Source of the DNA: an uncultured Bacteroidales bacterium
GTDB lineage: Bacteria; Bacteroidota; Bacteroidia; Bacteroidales; Paludibacteraceae
Direction: 5' to 3'
Length of the DNA: 64,000 nt
NCBI GenBank assembly: GCA_937891975.1
Contig: CALAUA010000015.1
Coordinates: 124,001 to 188,000, forward strand
A program made the translations under genes and the position numbers. The notes under the pieces were generated by a model. That model saw only the letters and a program-made list of their open reading frames with translations. It did not search any database and was not told where the DNA came from. This document shows, in pieces, positions 27,049 through 36,583 of this stretch. Each line of letters starts with the position of its first letter. The stretch's first letter is position 1.

Positions 27049-27084
27049 AATAAAATAGCCGAGGTCCCCCTCGGCTATTTTATT
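27049..27084 (+). terminator. rho-independent terminator of rplS
   Basis: AATAAAATAGCCGAGG, a short C-rich loop, then the matching arm CTCGGCTATTTTATT. The U-rich end makes it functional for rplS, and the symmetric stem could also act on leftward transcripts. Confidence 0.9.
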
Positions 27085-27145
27085 GAATCATATACCTGTT
27101 GACACTGATTGTCATTATCCTCGAATTGACCTTTAAAAACAACAG

Positions 27146-27166
27146 AGCCGAGAACTTCTCGGCTCG
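27146..27166 (-). terminator. hairpin terminator downstream of the giant leftward gene
   Basis: GAGCCGAG and CTCGGCTC form an 8-bp stem; on the minus strand it is followed by TGTTGTTTTT, so it probably ends the leftward 7-kb gene. Confidence 0.65.
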
Positions 27167-27171
27167 TGTTA

Positions 27172-27243
27172 TTGTTTATCTACAGCCACTTTGTGGCGAT
27201 CTACCATCTACAGGGCTTTAGCCCGATCTACAGCGCAGCGATC
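27172..27243. repeat. hairpin-punctuated repeat tract at the 3' end of the giant leftward gene
   Basis: Repeated ATCTACA words separated by small palindromes of different sequence: GCCACTTTGTGGC (27185-27197), GGGCTTTAGCCC (27213-27224) and a CGCAGCG-type one. It lies directly after the stop codon of the 2345-aa gene. Confidence 0.75.
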
Positions 27244-30200
27244 TTACAAGCGATGTCCCTGCGCGTCGAAAATGCCCTCCGCGGTACGGATGATGAGCTT
27301 ACCGTCGATGAGGTATTTCTCAATGCCTTTCGCCTCATCGCCTACATTACCCACTCCTGTGGTCACATCCTTCTGTGGTTGGATATGGAGCGCAAAGCGA
27401 TTCTCGTAACTACCAGCAGACAGAGTAATGGTATAATCGTCGAGCAAGAGGTTAGTGCGTGTATTTGTCTCGTAGTCAATGAGTTCTACCACCATACCCT
27501 CTGTGCCGTCAGGCATACGGAAGGTGTACTCACCTTCGGTGGCAATCTTCACGCCAACAGGCACGATAACCTCTTCCATTGGTAATGTGTTACCCGCAAA
27601 TGGGATGCCTTCAGACAATGTATAGATATTAGGTTTGCCGCTATTGAATACTTTGTTGAGGTCTTTGTTTTGGTCGAAGGTCGTTGTACCATCTTCATCT
27701 AAAGCTACAAATGTTTGGTCTTGCTTTTCGCCTTCTGTATTGGCAAGTTCGAGGCGCATGGTTACAGATGAACGTTCTGCTTGTGCTCTGCGAGGTGCCG
27801 CCAATGGTTCAGGCACCGTTTCATTGATAGGGTTCCAAGTAATAGTACCTGCAAACTGCACCATATAGCCGTAGAAGGATTTGTAGGTAGCAGTCTTACC
27901 ATCTTCAGGAGTATAGTTATAACTTGTTCGGTTATTATTGTTGTCAAAAGTATAACTATATTGATAACGGAAACTTGGTGCTTCAGTTAATTCTTTATAT
28001 TCTGGATCATTATCTTTATCATATTCTTTCACAGTCGCATTATTGTAACTGGTAGTACCAATCATCTTCCAGTTGCTATCTTGCAAGTAGCGATTATGGA
28101 GAGTAAGAGTACATGGATGATTTGGGTAAGTGACAGTAAGTTGTTGCGTTGACTGCTGCTGCAAATCAAATCCACTACCGATAGATGGGAAGTAGAGACG
28201 TAGCATAGAGATTATTTCTTTTTGTCCTTCTATAACATCGCCATTTGCATCAGTCTTATCCACTTCTATCTCATTCCATGTGGCATTTTTCTTGTCAAAT
28301 GCGAGCAGATATCCTTCACCTGCCTTCAACGTGTCCTTAGGAGACATCCACTCCCAGAATGTTGCCGTCTCTGCATACCAACCCTTTTGAGCGCGAAGGT
28401 CACCGCGATAGCGTTGAATACCCCATAATTCCATATAACCATGCACACCAGATATACTACCTACCACGCAGTCAAATGGTAAAGTGAACATATATTGCTC
28501 TTCATGACGTTCGTCTTCATTTGTACTACCACGGTGCAATTCCATTGCAAAGAATAGACTCTTTAAATTATTAATTTCACCATTGCCAGATAGTGTAATC
28601 TGTGGTACATTTTCATTCTCCTTGCGGATGAAAAGTACATCCGCATTTACTGTTTTATCTGTAGTAATAGTTAAGTCTGTTGCTATTTCCCAAACAGCTA
28701 TGATTCGGTTCGTTTTGAAATCATACACTACGCGCACTTTATATACGCCATTATCCGTGCCCGAACCAATAACCGTTTTCTGAATAGGTGTGCTAGTTTC
28801 TTCGCCAGTTACTTCATTGATGCCGTAGCCCAATAAGTGGTTATACACAGTAGTATCAGTACGAGGTGATTTGGCTTCTACATACAGAGAAGCAGAAGGT
28901 GTTCCGTTGGTAATATTTACGTAAACATCTCGCTCATATACCCAGTTGCTGACATCGCGGAATTTATTGCCGTCATTATTAGTATTGTTTCCGTATGGTA
29001 ATTTTTTTGTACATTCCTTATCTGCATATGCATTGTCACAATGCAAATTGAGATAGCTTGCGTCTGCACTACCTTGCAGAACAGCTCGGCCGAAATAGTT
29101 GGTACGTGGGTCATAACCGAAGCGTACATTGATAACTTTACCTGTACCAACCTTGATATCGCCATATTCATTAGTATTCTTATCTTGCAACAATTTGCCA
29201 GCTAGGTCATCGTTGTAGTCGTTTGCCACGCAGGCACTTACATCTTTACCATCGTAACCTCCAGAGTTCATAGCTTGTACCCAATAGTGGTTGTAGAACT
29301 CACCTTCGCGTGAAACAAATTCAGTGAATGTGCGGCTAGCTTTTTCGGAGTCTGTCCAATCATGAATAGAGTTCCAACCCTTGTTGCTGATATCGCCATC
29401 TGTACCCCATGTACGGATGTAGAAGTTACCTGAATAAACTGCTACATTGGTAAGACCTGTACCATCTGCATTAAGTTTTGCTGTATAGACGTTTGACGCT
29501 GTGAATGTTTCAGGTGCGATTGTTGCATGCAAATTGCCGTTCTTATACAACATGACTACACCTGAACGGTAATTAACTTCATCTTTACCAGGAGCAAAGA
29601 ATGAGAGAATATCAGAGGTGCTGGTGACTATATTAGAAGAATACTCCTTACCATTTTGCATGACTATCTTCACTTGGTATTCATCTGCATCCTCCCAGCA
29701 ATAATCGCCAGAACGTGAAATGGAAGGTTGATTCCCATATCCTTCATTTTTCATCGTATAACATCCATCTGTACTAACATCTTTTACATCTGGTGATTTG
29801 CGCCAATTGTCATTCATGTTTTCATAAAACACCAAGAAACTTGTTTTTCCGTTAGTGTGTAATGGCACTTCCGCTTGTAGATATTTATACTTTCCAGACT
29901 CCTCATACACAAATTCCAATGCAATATCTGCATTATAACCAGAACTATACCAATAGTGTATCTTAATTTCGGAATTATTGTTCCAACCAATATTGTCATA
30001 TGTTCCTCCATCTGCTATTGGCACCTTCACTTGAATAGTGATGTGCGTATCTTTTTCTACGGTTACTTGGAATTTTTTGGTAACAGTTTCCTCGTGCAAT
30101 GTGTAGTTCACAGTGATGGTGGTTGTGCCATCTTCGTGACCATATACGATGATGTTGGTTCCTGACATGATAGCTGTTGCAACAGTCGTGTTGGCGCTGC

Positions 30201-33200
30201 TAACTGTAGCTGTCACATCGCTCAGTTTATTACCCAAACTTACTTGTATAGAAGGTGAAACTATTTTTTGCTCGCCCTGTGTAAGAGTGATATTGTCAAT
30301 ATTACTTACTGCCAAATCACCAGGGCAATCGGCATTGGTAAGTGTGTAGTTGTTATATCCATTTTGATTAACCTTGTTATTACTTAATTGATAACATGTA
30401 TTTTCACTTGGTATCTCGTAGTTGAAGGTTTGATTTGCATCGCTTCCGCCGTTTACGATAAAGTGGTCGTAGTATGGGTATTTCACCACGAATACGCGCC
30501 ATGTACCAAAGTGTTGAGCAAAACTCTCACCAGGCCATTCGGTCTTCACATCTGCTGCACCAGCGTCGTCTCCGCGCCACATATATACATTGCTCAATAT
30601 GCTATTGGGATCGTTGACCTTGATAGTGACTAATTTATAAACAGCCACTTCGGTACGTACCTCAAATACACGTCCTGCCACTTCTTCGGTTGTAGCGGTG
30701 AAGGTCAAGATACCTACTTGTTGAGCAGGTGTGTATTCGGTTGCATATTTTTCATTATAGGTTGTTGTTAATGTGGTTTCGTTAACCTTGATAGTTACGT
30801 TTCCAGTGTAACCATTGTAGGTGGCACTATATGATACTTCTACGTTGGTTCCTTGTTGTACTTTCTCTAAACTGATTTCGTCTCCAGGGGTGGTCAAAAG
30901 TACCATTTCAGGTGTCAAGACTTGTTGGAAGTAAACCGTGGTGGTAGCTTCGGTTCCCTTCTTTCCGTAAGAGTCTTTGTAGTAGGTGGTGATAGTGATA
31001 GGAGTAACCTCGGTGGTGATGTTCGTTAGGTCAAACGTATTGGCTGTTTGCTCTGTCTCACCTACTTTGTAGTAGGCAGTCAATCCTGCTACTTCTGTCA
31101 GTGGGGTTACTGTCAATCTTACCGTTTCATCGTTGTATAATTGGTAAGGGGTAGCTTGCGCTCCATCGCCTGCAATCCATTCATTGATTGTCTGCTCCTT
31201 ATATACGCGCACTGCGGTGTATGTGACTGCAGGTGTTGTTGGTAGAGCGGGGTAGGTGATCTTCACTTGTGGTGCGGTCAAGGATATACCATCTGCTCCA
31301 GACCAACGGATATGAATGGTGTATGAACCTGCTTGCGTTGATTTGAATTTGATTGCGGAATTGGCATCTTTCCAAATCTTTACCCAGTCAGCACATGATT
31401 GAAGGGCGCTGACAGAATTGCCGTATTCCGCAGAATTATTTGCATAGTCTTTTACTTTGAAACTGTATTCGGTATTTGCAGCCAAAGTAACGATGCATGC
31501 CCAACTGCCATCGCCTTGCTTGGTGAAATATGGATTGTTGCCAGGGAGGGTGTTGGTAGCATGTTTGCTAATCAATTGGTATCTCTCTGAGAAGGTCGCA
31601 ACGAGTAATCCATCGCCTATTGTACCATTACCGCTAAGGGTGGTAGTATTGCCTGTGGTAGCAGAACTTACTGCAGGAGCAGTTGCAGTCCAACTTTGTG
31701 TATAATAACCCTCAGCAGGAGTTGCGGTAACAGTAACGGTGGTTTCCACACCCACACTTGCCTCTTGTGGTGATACTGTTCCCTTGTTATCATCGGATGA
31801 TTTGATGTCAATAGAGGCTTTGTTTTCAACAAATACTGCTTTCACAGTTACATCCGCATTCACAGTGCAGGTGTAAGATGGATCAGTCGATAATTGATTA
31901 CCACTCCCGTCTGTCCACTTAGAGAAAGTGTAACCAGTATTTGCTTCTTGTGTAAATACAACACTTTTTCCCTTTAACACATAGTCGCCAGAAGTAATTG
32001 CAACTCCATCCACTTTGGCAGTAACAGTCTTACCCCCCGTCCCCTTACTAAAGGTTACTTTGTATGCCTCTGGATAGGTTACGGAGAGGTTTTTATTAGA
32101 ACTGTTGAATGTGAAAGTATAATTGCCTGCGACATCGGTTTTAAGAGTTAAATTATTGCTGCTTGTGCTTAATGTCTTACTTGACGATGCACGCGTAAGA
32201 TCTCCACTGCTTGCACCATACCACTCTGAATCATATACAATCTTGAAAGTATATGTGGTGTTCGCGTTTAGGCTACGAGTGACAGTATAAGTACCCGAGC
32301 CAGTCATGTCAAATTCACCTGTATTAGTTGCGTCTGCTGGATTTGCAGCTGATATACGCAATTGATTATATACAGGCCATGTGACTTCTAAAGTTGGCTT
32401 TGAAGAATCATCATAGTTGAGGTGGAAAGTATATTTACCTGCTAGATAAGGCTTAAAGCGTATGTTGTTACTAGCGCTGGTGGAAAGCGTGAGGTTATTG
32501 TTCTCTTTGGTTAGCCAATAATGATCACCACCAGATCCCCAACCTAACCATTTTTTATTGTCATCGGAGCCTGCTGCATTATAAATTTTAAATTCCCATT
32601 GATTGTCATTAGGAGTTACTTTACTTTGAGGGACATCAATTTCCCAATAAACATCATTAGAATTCGCGTTCCCAGAATGCTTTTTCATCATTGTATTTTG
32701 ATTAGCATTCCATCCTTCAGAAAAAGGTCCAGCATTATCACCTTGTACGTAGTATGTACTTGTTAAATCTTCTGCATAATTTGCAACGACTTCAGCAGCT
32801 TTGCTATCGCCATTAGAGCGAACAGTGATGTTTGTTGCATCAGCTGCTCCGCCATCGGTGCGGGTACAATTGGTAAGCGTCCAACCTGTAAAAGTGTAGC
32901 CATTGCCTGCTGCAGTAGCTGTGACTGTGGCTGTGGTTTCATAACCTATTGAATTTACTGATGCTGTTGGAACTGCATAGCCAGGGTCGCCTGCATCGTA
33001 TTTATTGGAGGTTGTCAGCGTGGACATGTTTTCCGTAGCAGAAGCAGTCACTATAACCGAACCATTTTTTACGGTTACGGTTGTGTTTGCTGTTGTTGCG
33101 TTGCCGAATGTAGCGTTTGCTGCTGGATTAGCAGTCCAAGTGCTGAAAGTGTAACCCGTTTTAGGTGTGGCTGTGATATTGTAGGTGCTTCCTAATGTTA

Positions 33201-34281
33201 CAGGGTCAGTAGAACCACCAACGGTGTTTATTCCATCGCCTGCCAGTACGGTCAAGGAGTGGGTTGCTGTTGAGCGGAAGTTGGCTTTCAATGTACCTGC
33301 GGCAGTTGCAGTGATGGTTGTAGAAGCAGCTGTCGTATTTGCTACAACAACACCTCCTGTAGCTGTCCAATTAACAAATTCGTAATTTGCATCTGGAGTG
33401 GCAGTGACTGCCGTCGTTGTGACTTGTCCAATAGTCTTATTTCCTAAAGGAGATACTGTTCCGCCAGAGCCTGCTGAGATAGTGACAGCATATGTATTCT
33501 CTGTCCAAATAGGAGTAATTGTTACATTGCTGGTAAGTGTATAGGTTTGAGAAGCGATGTCTGCTGCAGCAATAGTAGTAGTTGTACTACCATTATTGAT
33601 TTGTACACCGCCAAAGGTATATCCTGTAGAGGCAGATGCGCTGAATTTAAGAACAGTGAGGTGAATTTTGCTTGCACCAGTAGCAATAGTGTTGTTGTCG
33701 TAGTCCTTTACGGTTAGTGTGCCACCTGTAGGGCTATTGATTGTGACAGTATAGTCTGATTTAGTAGAAGTAGACCAATTGTATACAGTACACTTCGTAT
33801 CAAAGTGCGTAACTGAAGTAGTCCCATTTGCCTTATAAATTGTAGTTGCGTTCCAAACAGATGTGCGAATATTTGTCACATTATTGTTGCCATGGTACAC
33901 AAATTTATATACATTTTCACCGTTAGAGTCCCACCATTTCTCTTTGCTGACTACCCAACCTGATGCTCCATCCCATGAATTTCCATTATTCCATCCTTTT
34001 GCCAATTTCCAAAGGTACTGTGTACCAGAAACACGAGTCATGGCATAGCAAGATGTATGAGAATCATGACCGATATAAACGTAACAGTTCGTCCATTTTG
34101 ATGTGGAGTTATCAAAGTATAAATCCACATTTGATTGGTTGATAGCCGCCCACGCATTACTAACTCCCATTAGTAGGAGAATGAGGATAGCAGTTGTTCG
34201 TATACCTTTGGTATATCCTTGTAATAGGTTAAGAAATTGTTTCGCCTTCTTCTCGGCGCAATTTGTAAATGTTTTATTCAT
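27244..34281 (-). CDS. giant secreted repeat protein with InlB-type and carbohydrate-binding-like domains
   Basis: 2345 aa, secreted. The signal is unusually long: 25 polar residues, then TTAILILLLMGVSNAWA. The next 150 residues (NCYVYIGHDSHTSCYAMTRV) resemble starch-binding-like modules of gut Bacteroidales. From about 190 to 520, and again at 760-910, are Divergent InlB B-repeat units such as YEFVNWTATGG and YTFSKWTDGSGN. Further sandwich modules (YTFKIVYDSEWYG, WEFKIYNAAGS) lie between. The last 90 residues end EKYLIDGKLIIRTAEGIFDA, a short T9SS-like tail, nearly identical to the giant at 40281. Probably an adhesin or glycan-binding surface protein; function not proven. Follows the P-loop gene by 71 bp. 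Confidence 0.9.
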   Translation of the reverse strand: MNKTFTNCAEKKAKQFLNLLQGYTKGIRTTAILILLLMGVSNAWAAINQSNVDLYFDNSTSKWTNCYVYIGHDSHTSCYAMTRVSGTQYLWKLAKGWNNGNSWDGASGWVVSKEKWWDSNGENVYKFVYHGNNNVTNIRTSVWNATTIYKANGTTSVTHFDTKCTVYNWSTSTKSDYTVTINSPTGGTLTVKDYDNNTIATGASKIHLTVLKFSASASTGYTFGGVQINNGSTTTTIAAADIASQTYTLTSNVTITPIWTENTYAVTISAGSGGTVSPLGNKTIGQVTTTAVTATPDANYEFVNWTATGGVVVANTTAASTTITATAAGTLKANFRSTATHSLTVLAGDGINTVGGSTDPVTLGSTYNITATPKTGYTFSTWTANPAANATFGNATTANTTVTVKNGSVIVTASATENMSTLTTSNKYDAGDPGYAVPTASVNSIGYETTATVTATAAGNGYTFTGWTLTNCTRTDGGAADATNITVRSNGDSKAAEVVANYAEDLTSTYYVQGDNAGPFSEGWNANQNTMMKKHSGNANSNDVYWEIDVPQSKVTPNDNQWEFKIYNAAGSDDNKKWLGWGSGGDHYWLTKENNNLTLSTSASNNIRFKPYLAGKYTFHLNYDDSSKPTLEVTWPVYNQLRISAANPADATNTGEFDMTGSGTYTVTRSLNANTTYTFKIVYDSEWYGASSGDLTRASSSKTLSTSSNNLTLKTDVAGNYTFTFNSSNKNLSVTYPEAYKVTFSKGTGGKTVTAKVDGVAITSGDYVLKGKSVVFTQEANTGYTFSKWTDGSGNQLSTDPSYTCTVNADVTVKAVFVENKASIDIKSSDDNKGTVSPQEASVGVETTVTVTATPAEGYYTQSWTATAPAVSSATTGNTTTLSGNGTIGDGLLVATFSERYQLISKHATNTLPGNNPYFTKQGDGSWACIVTLAANTEYSFKVKDYANNSAEYGNSVSALQSCADWVKIWKDANSAIKFKSTQAGSYTIHIRWSGADGISLTAPQVKITYPALPTTPAVTYTAVRVYKEQTINEWIAGDGAQATPYQLYNDETVRLTVTPLTEVAGLTAYYKVGETEQTANTFDLTNITTEVTPITITTYYKDSYGKKGTEATTTVYFQQVLTPEMVLLTTPGDEISLEKVQQGTNVEVSYSATYNGYTGNVTIKVNETTLTTTYNEKYATEYTPAQQVGILTFTATTEEVAGRVFEVRTEVAVYKLVTIKVNDPNSILSNVYMWRGDDAGAADVKTEWPGESFAQHFGTWRVFVVKYPYYDHFIVNGGSDANQTFNYEIPSENTCYQLSNNKVNQNGYNNYTLTNADCPGDLAVSNIDNITLTQGEQKIVSPSIQVSLGNKLSDVTATVSSANTTVATAIMSGTNIIVYGHEDGTTTITVNYTLHEETVTKKFQVTVEKDTHITIQVKVPIADGGTYDNIGWNNNSEIKIHYWYSSGYNADIALEFVYEESGKYKYLQAEVPLHTNGKTSFLVFYENMNDNWRKSPDVKDVSTDGCYTMKNEGYGNQPSISRSGDYCWEDADEYQVKIVMQNGKEYSSNIVTSTSDILSFFAPGKDEVNYRSGVVMLYKNGNLHATIAPETFTASNVYTAKLNADGTGLTNVAVYSGNFYIRTWGTDGDISNKGWNSIHDWTDSEKASRTFTEFVSREGEFYNHYWVQAMNSGGYDGKDVSACVANDYNDDLAGKLLQDKNTNEYGDIKVGTGKVINVRFGYDPRTNYFGRAVLQGSADASYLNLHCDNAYADKECTKKLPYGNNTNNDGNKFRDVSNWVYERDVYVNITNGTPSASLYVEAKSPRTDTTVYNHLLGYGINEVTGEETSTPIQKTVIGSGTDNGVYKVRVVYDFKTNRIIAVWEIATDLTITTDKTVNADVLFIRKENENVPQITLSGNGEINNLKSLFFAMELHRGSTNEDERHEEQYMFTLPFDCVVGSISGVHGYMELWGIQRYRGDLRAQKGWYAETATFWEWMSPKDTLKAGEGYLLAFDKKNATWNEIEVDKTDANGDVIEGQKEIISMLRLYFPSIGSGFDLQQQSTQQLTVTYPNHPCTLTLHNRYLQDSNWKMIGTTSYNNATVKEYDKDNDPEYKELTEAPSFRYQYSYTFDNNNNRTSYNYTPEDGKTATYKSFYGYMVQFAGTITWNPINETVPEPLAAPRRAQAERSSVTMRLELANTEGEKQDQTFVALDEDGTTTFDQNKDLNKVFNSGKPNIYTLSEGIPFAGNTLPMEEVIVPVGVKIATEGEYTFRMPDGTEGMVVELIDYETNTRTNLLLDDYTITLSAGSYENRFALHIQPQKDVTTGVGNVGDEAKGIEKYLIDGKLIIRTAEGIFDAQGHRL

Positions 34282-34352
34282 GATTTTTGTTATTTTAGTC
34301 TGTAGAATTTTAGTTTCACGCTTATTATGATGTTTTAGTATGCCTTTTATAC

Positions 34353-35336
34353 TTAAATGTAATTTTGAGCAATGTTCTCTATTATCTGTGCTAAGGCAGA
34401 TGAATATTCAAAGTCCATATCAAGAAGCAGTGGTATTGGTACATTATGCTTGTAATAATATGGATGAGGGTTAGGAGCCAATATTATTTCGTAGTTATAC
34501 CAAAAATACAATTCAAATAATTTATTGTAAGTTTCACCACGTGTTCTACAAGCGGTAAGTATAATATCGCATCCTATCTGCTCAAAATCATCTATGGATT
34601 CAGGCATACGAGAATCTGGATCTCCTTGGCTCTCAACACCTATTAAACAATTATTTATATTAACAACACCTTGAACATCCCCATCATCTTTAATAAGGTT
34701 ATTAGGATACTTATTTGATAATATATTCCACACTCCTTTGATTGAGGTAGATTTGCCCATATATCCATGACCACAATCAGCAATAATATAACGAGGTCTA
34801 CTATAATCAACAGGGAGCTCACGCATCGTATTCTCAATTTGAAAGCCCCTATTATTTACCTTTAATTCATACCATTTATGATCCAAGTTATCCAAAAGTT
34901 GTAGGTAACATGTAAATCCCAATGCTTCAGAAGAAAACGTATGTAATTGTTCTTTACTCCACTGGATTCCTACGATATTGGCCACACGCCGTAAAGCATC
35001 AACGAGTTGTTCTGGTTCCCATTCTGCATAGTTTTGCAGTATGTTTGCTACTTCCTTAGCAAATGCAATAACTTTTTGAGGACGAGACAATGCTTCTTGT
35101 ATTTCCTCTTTGAGCACCCCTGGAATATTTTCTAATTCTTGTTGATTAGCTACAATATGTGGTTGTTTATCCCCGTACAAAGGTATTTCTATTTCTACCT
35201 TTTTTCGTTTCCCGTTTACAAGTATCGGCTGTTTTGTTTTCTTATGAATATGAACCGAAGTAATATCCATCGGACGACCATCTCCCCTCTGATGGCTATC
35301 AATGCGCAGTATCTGATTATTAATTAATGGTTTCAT
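34353..35336 (-). CDS. orphan P-loop NTPase-like protein
   Basis: 327 aa, cytoplasmic, no signal. Residues 183-201 read YIIADCGHGYMGKSTSIKG, with a classical Walker A (G189 to T197). A second strand IILTACRTRGETYN (259-272) may be a switch or sensor. The N-terminal 180 residues, starting MKPLINNQILRIDSHQRGDG, match no domain I recognise; they include HKKTKQPILVNGKRKKVEIE and LPVDYSRPR. The gene lies directly upstream of the 7-kb secreted protein gene on the same strand and may be co-transcribed. No function is claimed. Confidence 0.75.
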   Translation of the reverse strand: MKPLINNQILRIDSHQRGDGRPMDITSVHIHKKTKQPILVNGKRKKVEIEIPLYGDKQPHIVANQQELENIPGVLKEEIQEALSRPQKVIAFAKEVANILQNYAEWEPEQLVDALRRVANIVGIQWSKEQLHTFSSEALGFTCYLQLLDNLDHKWYELKVNNRGFQIENTMRELPVDYSRPRYIIADCGHGYMGKSTSIKGVWNILSNKYPNNLIKDDGDVQGVVNINNCLIGVESQGDPDSRMPESIDDFEQIGCDIILTACRTRGETYNKLFELYFWYNYEIILAPNPHPYYYKHNVPIPLLLDMDFEYSSALAQIIENIAQNYI

Positions 35337-35637
35337 ATTTTTTCTTTTCTCCCTTTTGGGTGGTTTTGCTTTTATCTTATTTCTTTTATCTCTTGTTTTT
35401 ATCTCTCAAATTAACGCACATGAATTGTCATTGATTTTACATCCTTATTTATGTCCGCAGAACTCACTCTTAAAATCACAACTCCCTCATTATCAACACT
35501 CATTCTTTAAAACTATGTTAGGACATTTGTGGCATTTTTGGCATTTGTGGCATTTTTGGCATTTTGAAATTCCTGAAAATCCCTATATTCCCGTTTCCCT
35601 AATTATCCTTTTCTACTTTTGCAAAGCTCTTGCTTTA
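35337..35637. other. gene-free region upstream of the P-loop gene
   Basis: A pyrimidine-rich leader with TTTTATCT-type repeats (35343-35410), AT-rich sequence with no coding potential, and a 9-bp tandem repeat at 35524-35566 (units GTGGCATTT, TTGGCATTT). No TTTG-N20-TAnnTTTG promoter for the P-loop gene was found. Confidence 0.6.
35524..35566. repeat. 9/18-bp tandem repeat (GGCATTTnT)
   Basis: Four to five 9-bp units; pairs make an 18-bp higher-order unit. Confidence 0.9.
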
Positions 35638-35868
35638 CTATGTCATTACTATGTCATTACTATGTGATTACTATGTTATTCCGCTACCCTTGCGCTACCT
35701 TTACGCTATCTTCAGGGTATCTTCAGGGTATCTTCGGGACATCCTATATATATCCCTTATACATCCCTTGGTTATCCTATGCTGCTCCTTCGGTGAGGTT
35801 CCGATGAGATTCCAATCAGGTTCCGATGAGGTTCCGATGGAAGTAAGGGGCATGTAAGGGGCAAATAT
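35638..35868. repeat. 21-unit 11-bp register tract with drifting consensus
   Basis: The 11-bp period is unbroken for 231 bp while the motif changes along it: CTATGTCATTA x4, CGCTACCnTnn x2-3, ATCTTCAGGGT-like x4, ATCCCTTATAC-like x3, GATGAGGTTCC-like x5, then GGGGCATGTAA-like x2, ending at the stop codon of the small secreted gene. The right part is repeated in inverse orientation at 40075-40209. Confidence 0.9.
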
Positions 35869-36290
35869 TATGCCGTCTGCTTCTTGCGTAACCTAATAAC
35901 CACCGCCGCCACTGCTGCAAACAATAGCAATATCCATGGTTCGCCTACAGGGCTGCCACCTTGCGTACCAGGGTCACCACCTCCGGCAAGATTCTTCCTC
36001 CCACTTATTCCTTTTGGACCGCTATTGCTATTGCCACTCTCGCTGGGCGGAGTGTCATTAAACGGCTCATACACAGTGCCTTGGTATGCCTTGTACTCGG
36101 TGGAGAGTGCCTCTGCATTACCCATCACACGATAGTCGCTCTTCATCGCACCACCATACGCTCCCCACTGCTGTGAGGAAGCGGTCGGTTGTGTATAACC
36201 GCCAACTTGATAAGAGTTAGATGCATTGTAGGATTGAGCGTAAACCTCTACGCCAAAAGCAAATAAAATCAGTAAACATGCGCATTTCAT
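35868..36290 (-). CDS. small secreted, C-terminally anchored protein (expressed copy A of an inverted pair)
   Basis: 140 aa from the ATG at 36290 (MKCACLLILFAFGVEVYA signal); an ATG at 36335 would add 15 residues. The mature part is Ser/Gly/Gln/Tyr-rich (SSQQWGAYGGAMKSDYRVMG, YKAYQGTVYEPFNDTPPS) with a low-complexity linker. It ends PVGEPWILLLFAAVAAVVIR followed by LRKKQTA: a short motif, one membrane helix and a basic tail, the layout of envelope sorting signals. Family unknown to me. A second copy lacking promoter and signal lies inverted at 36719; the first 83 bp after the signal region are identical in both. Confidence 0.8.
   Translation of the reverse strand: MKCACLLILFAFGVEVYAQSYNASNSYQVGGYTQPTASSQQWGAYGGAMKSDYRVMGNAEALSTEYKAYQGTVYEPFNDTPPSESGNSNSGPKGISGRKNLAGGGDPGTQGGSPVGEPWILLLFAAVAAVVIRLRKKQTA
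36112..36194 (-). repeat. left arm of the 83-bp perfect inverted repeat
   Basis: Identical, in inverse orientation, to 36719-36801. It lies inside gene A, starting at the codons for TQPTASSQQW. Similarity continues outward at about 85-90% for another 60 bp. Confidence 0.95.
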
Positions 36291-36383
36291 AACTGCGCCA
36301 AGAGAGTGTGTCTGTTCAGTATTATTAACTAGCATAATTGTTAGTGTTTTTTATCAAATTTAAAGTTTTCACATAAAGCGTGG

Positions 36384-36415
36384 CAAAGTTACAACATTTT
36401 TTTGAATCACACAAG
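36384..36415 (-). promoter_or_regulatory. promoter of gene A, inside the invertible segment
   Basis: Minus strand CTTG (36415-36412), 20 nt, TAACTTTG (36391-36384). A leader of about 85 nt follows to the ATG at 36290. Confidence 0.75.
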
Positions 36416-36478
36416 TATTACTATGAAATTTATTTCATTCTTTCTTGCAAACGATTGCAAACAGGGATAGTTACGTAC

Positions 36479-36502
36479 AAAAAAAGGAGGCATCGCCTCC
36501 TG
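36479..36502 (-). terminator. rho-independent terminator upstream of the gene A promoter
   Basis: AGGAGGC-GAT-GCCTCCT hairpin followed on the minus strand by seven or eight T. It would insulate the gene A promoter from leftward read-through and travels with it in the segment between the inverted repeats. Confidence 0.75.
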
Positions 36503-36583
36503 TGATTTCAGTTAGATTTGGATAGAAAAGAGGGTTATTGAAGTTCATTACACTACAATGGTATATCTGTATAAAAACAGTGA

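Noticed and set aside
35614..35621. TACTTTTG promoter box on the plus strand before the 11-bp tract
   Set aside because: No TTTG or TTG at the 20-nt distance and no rightward gene follows; could start a transcript of the tract but unsupported.
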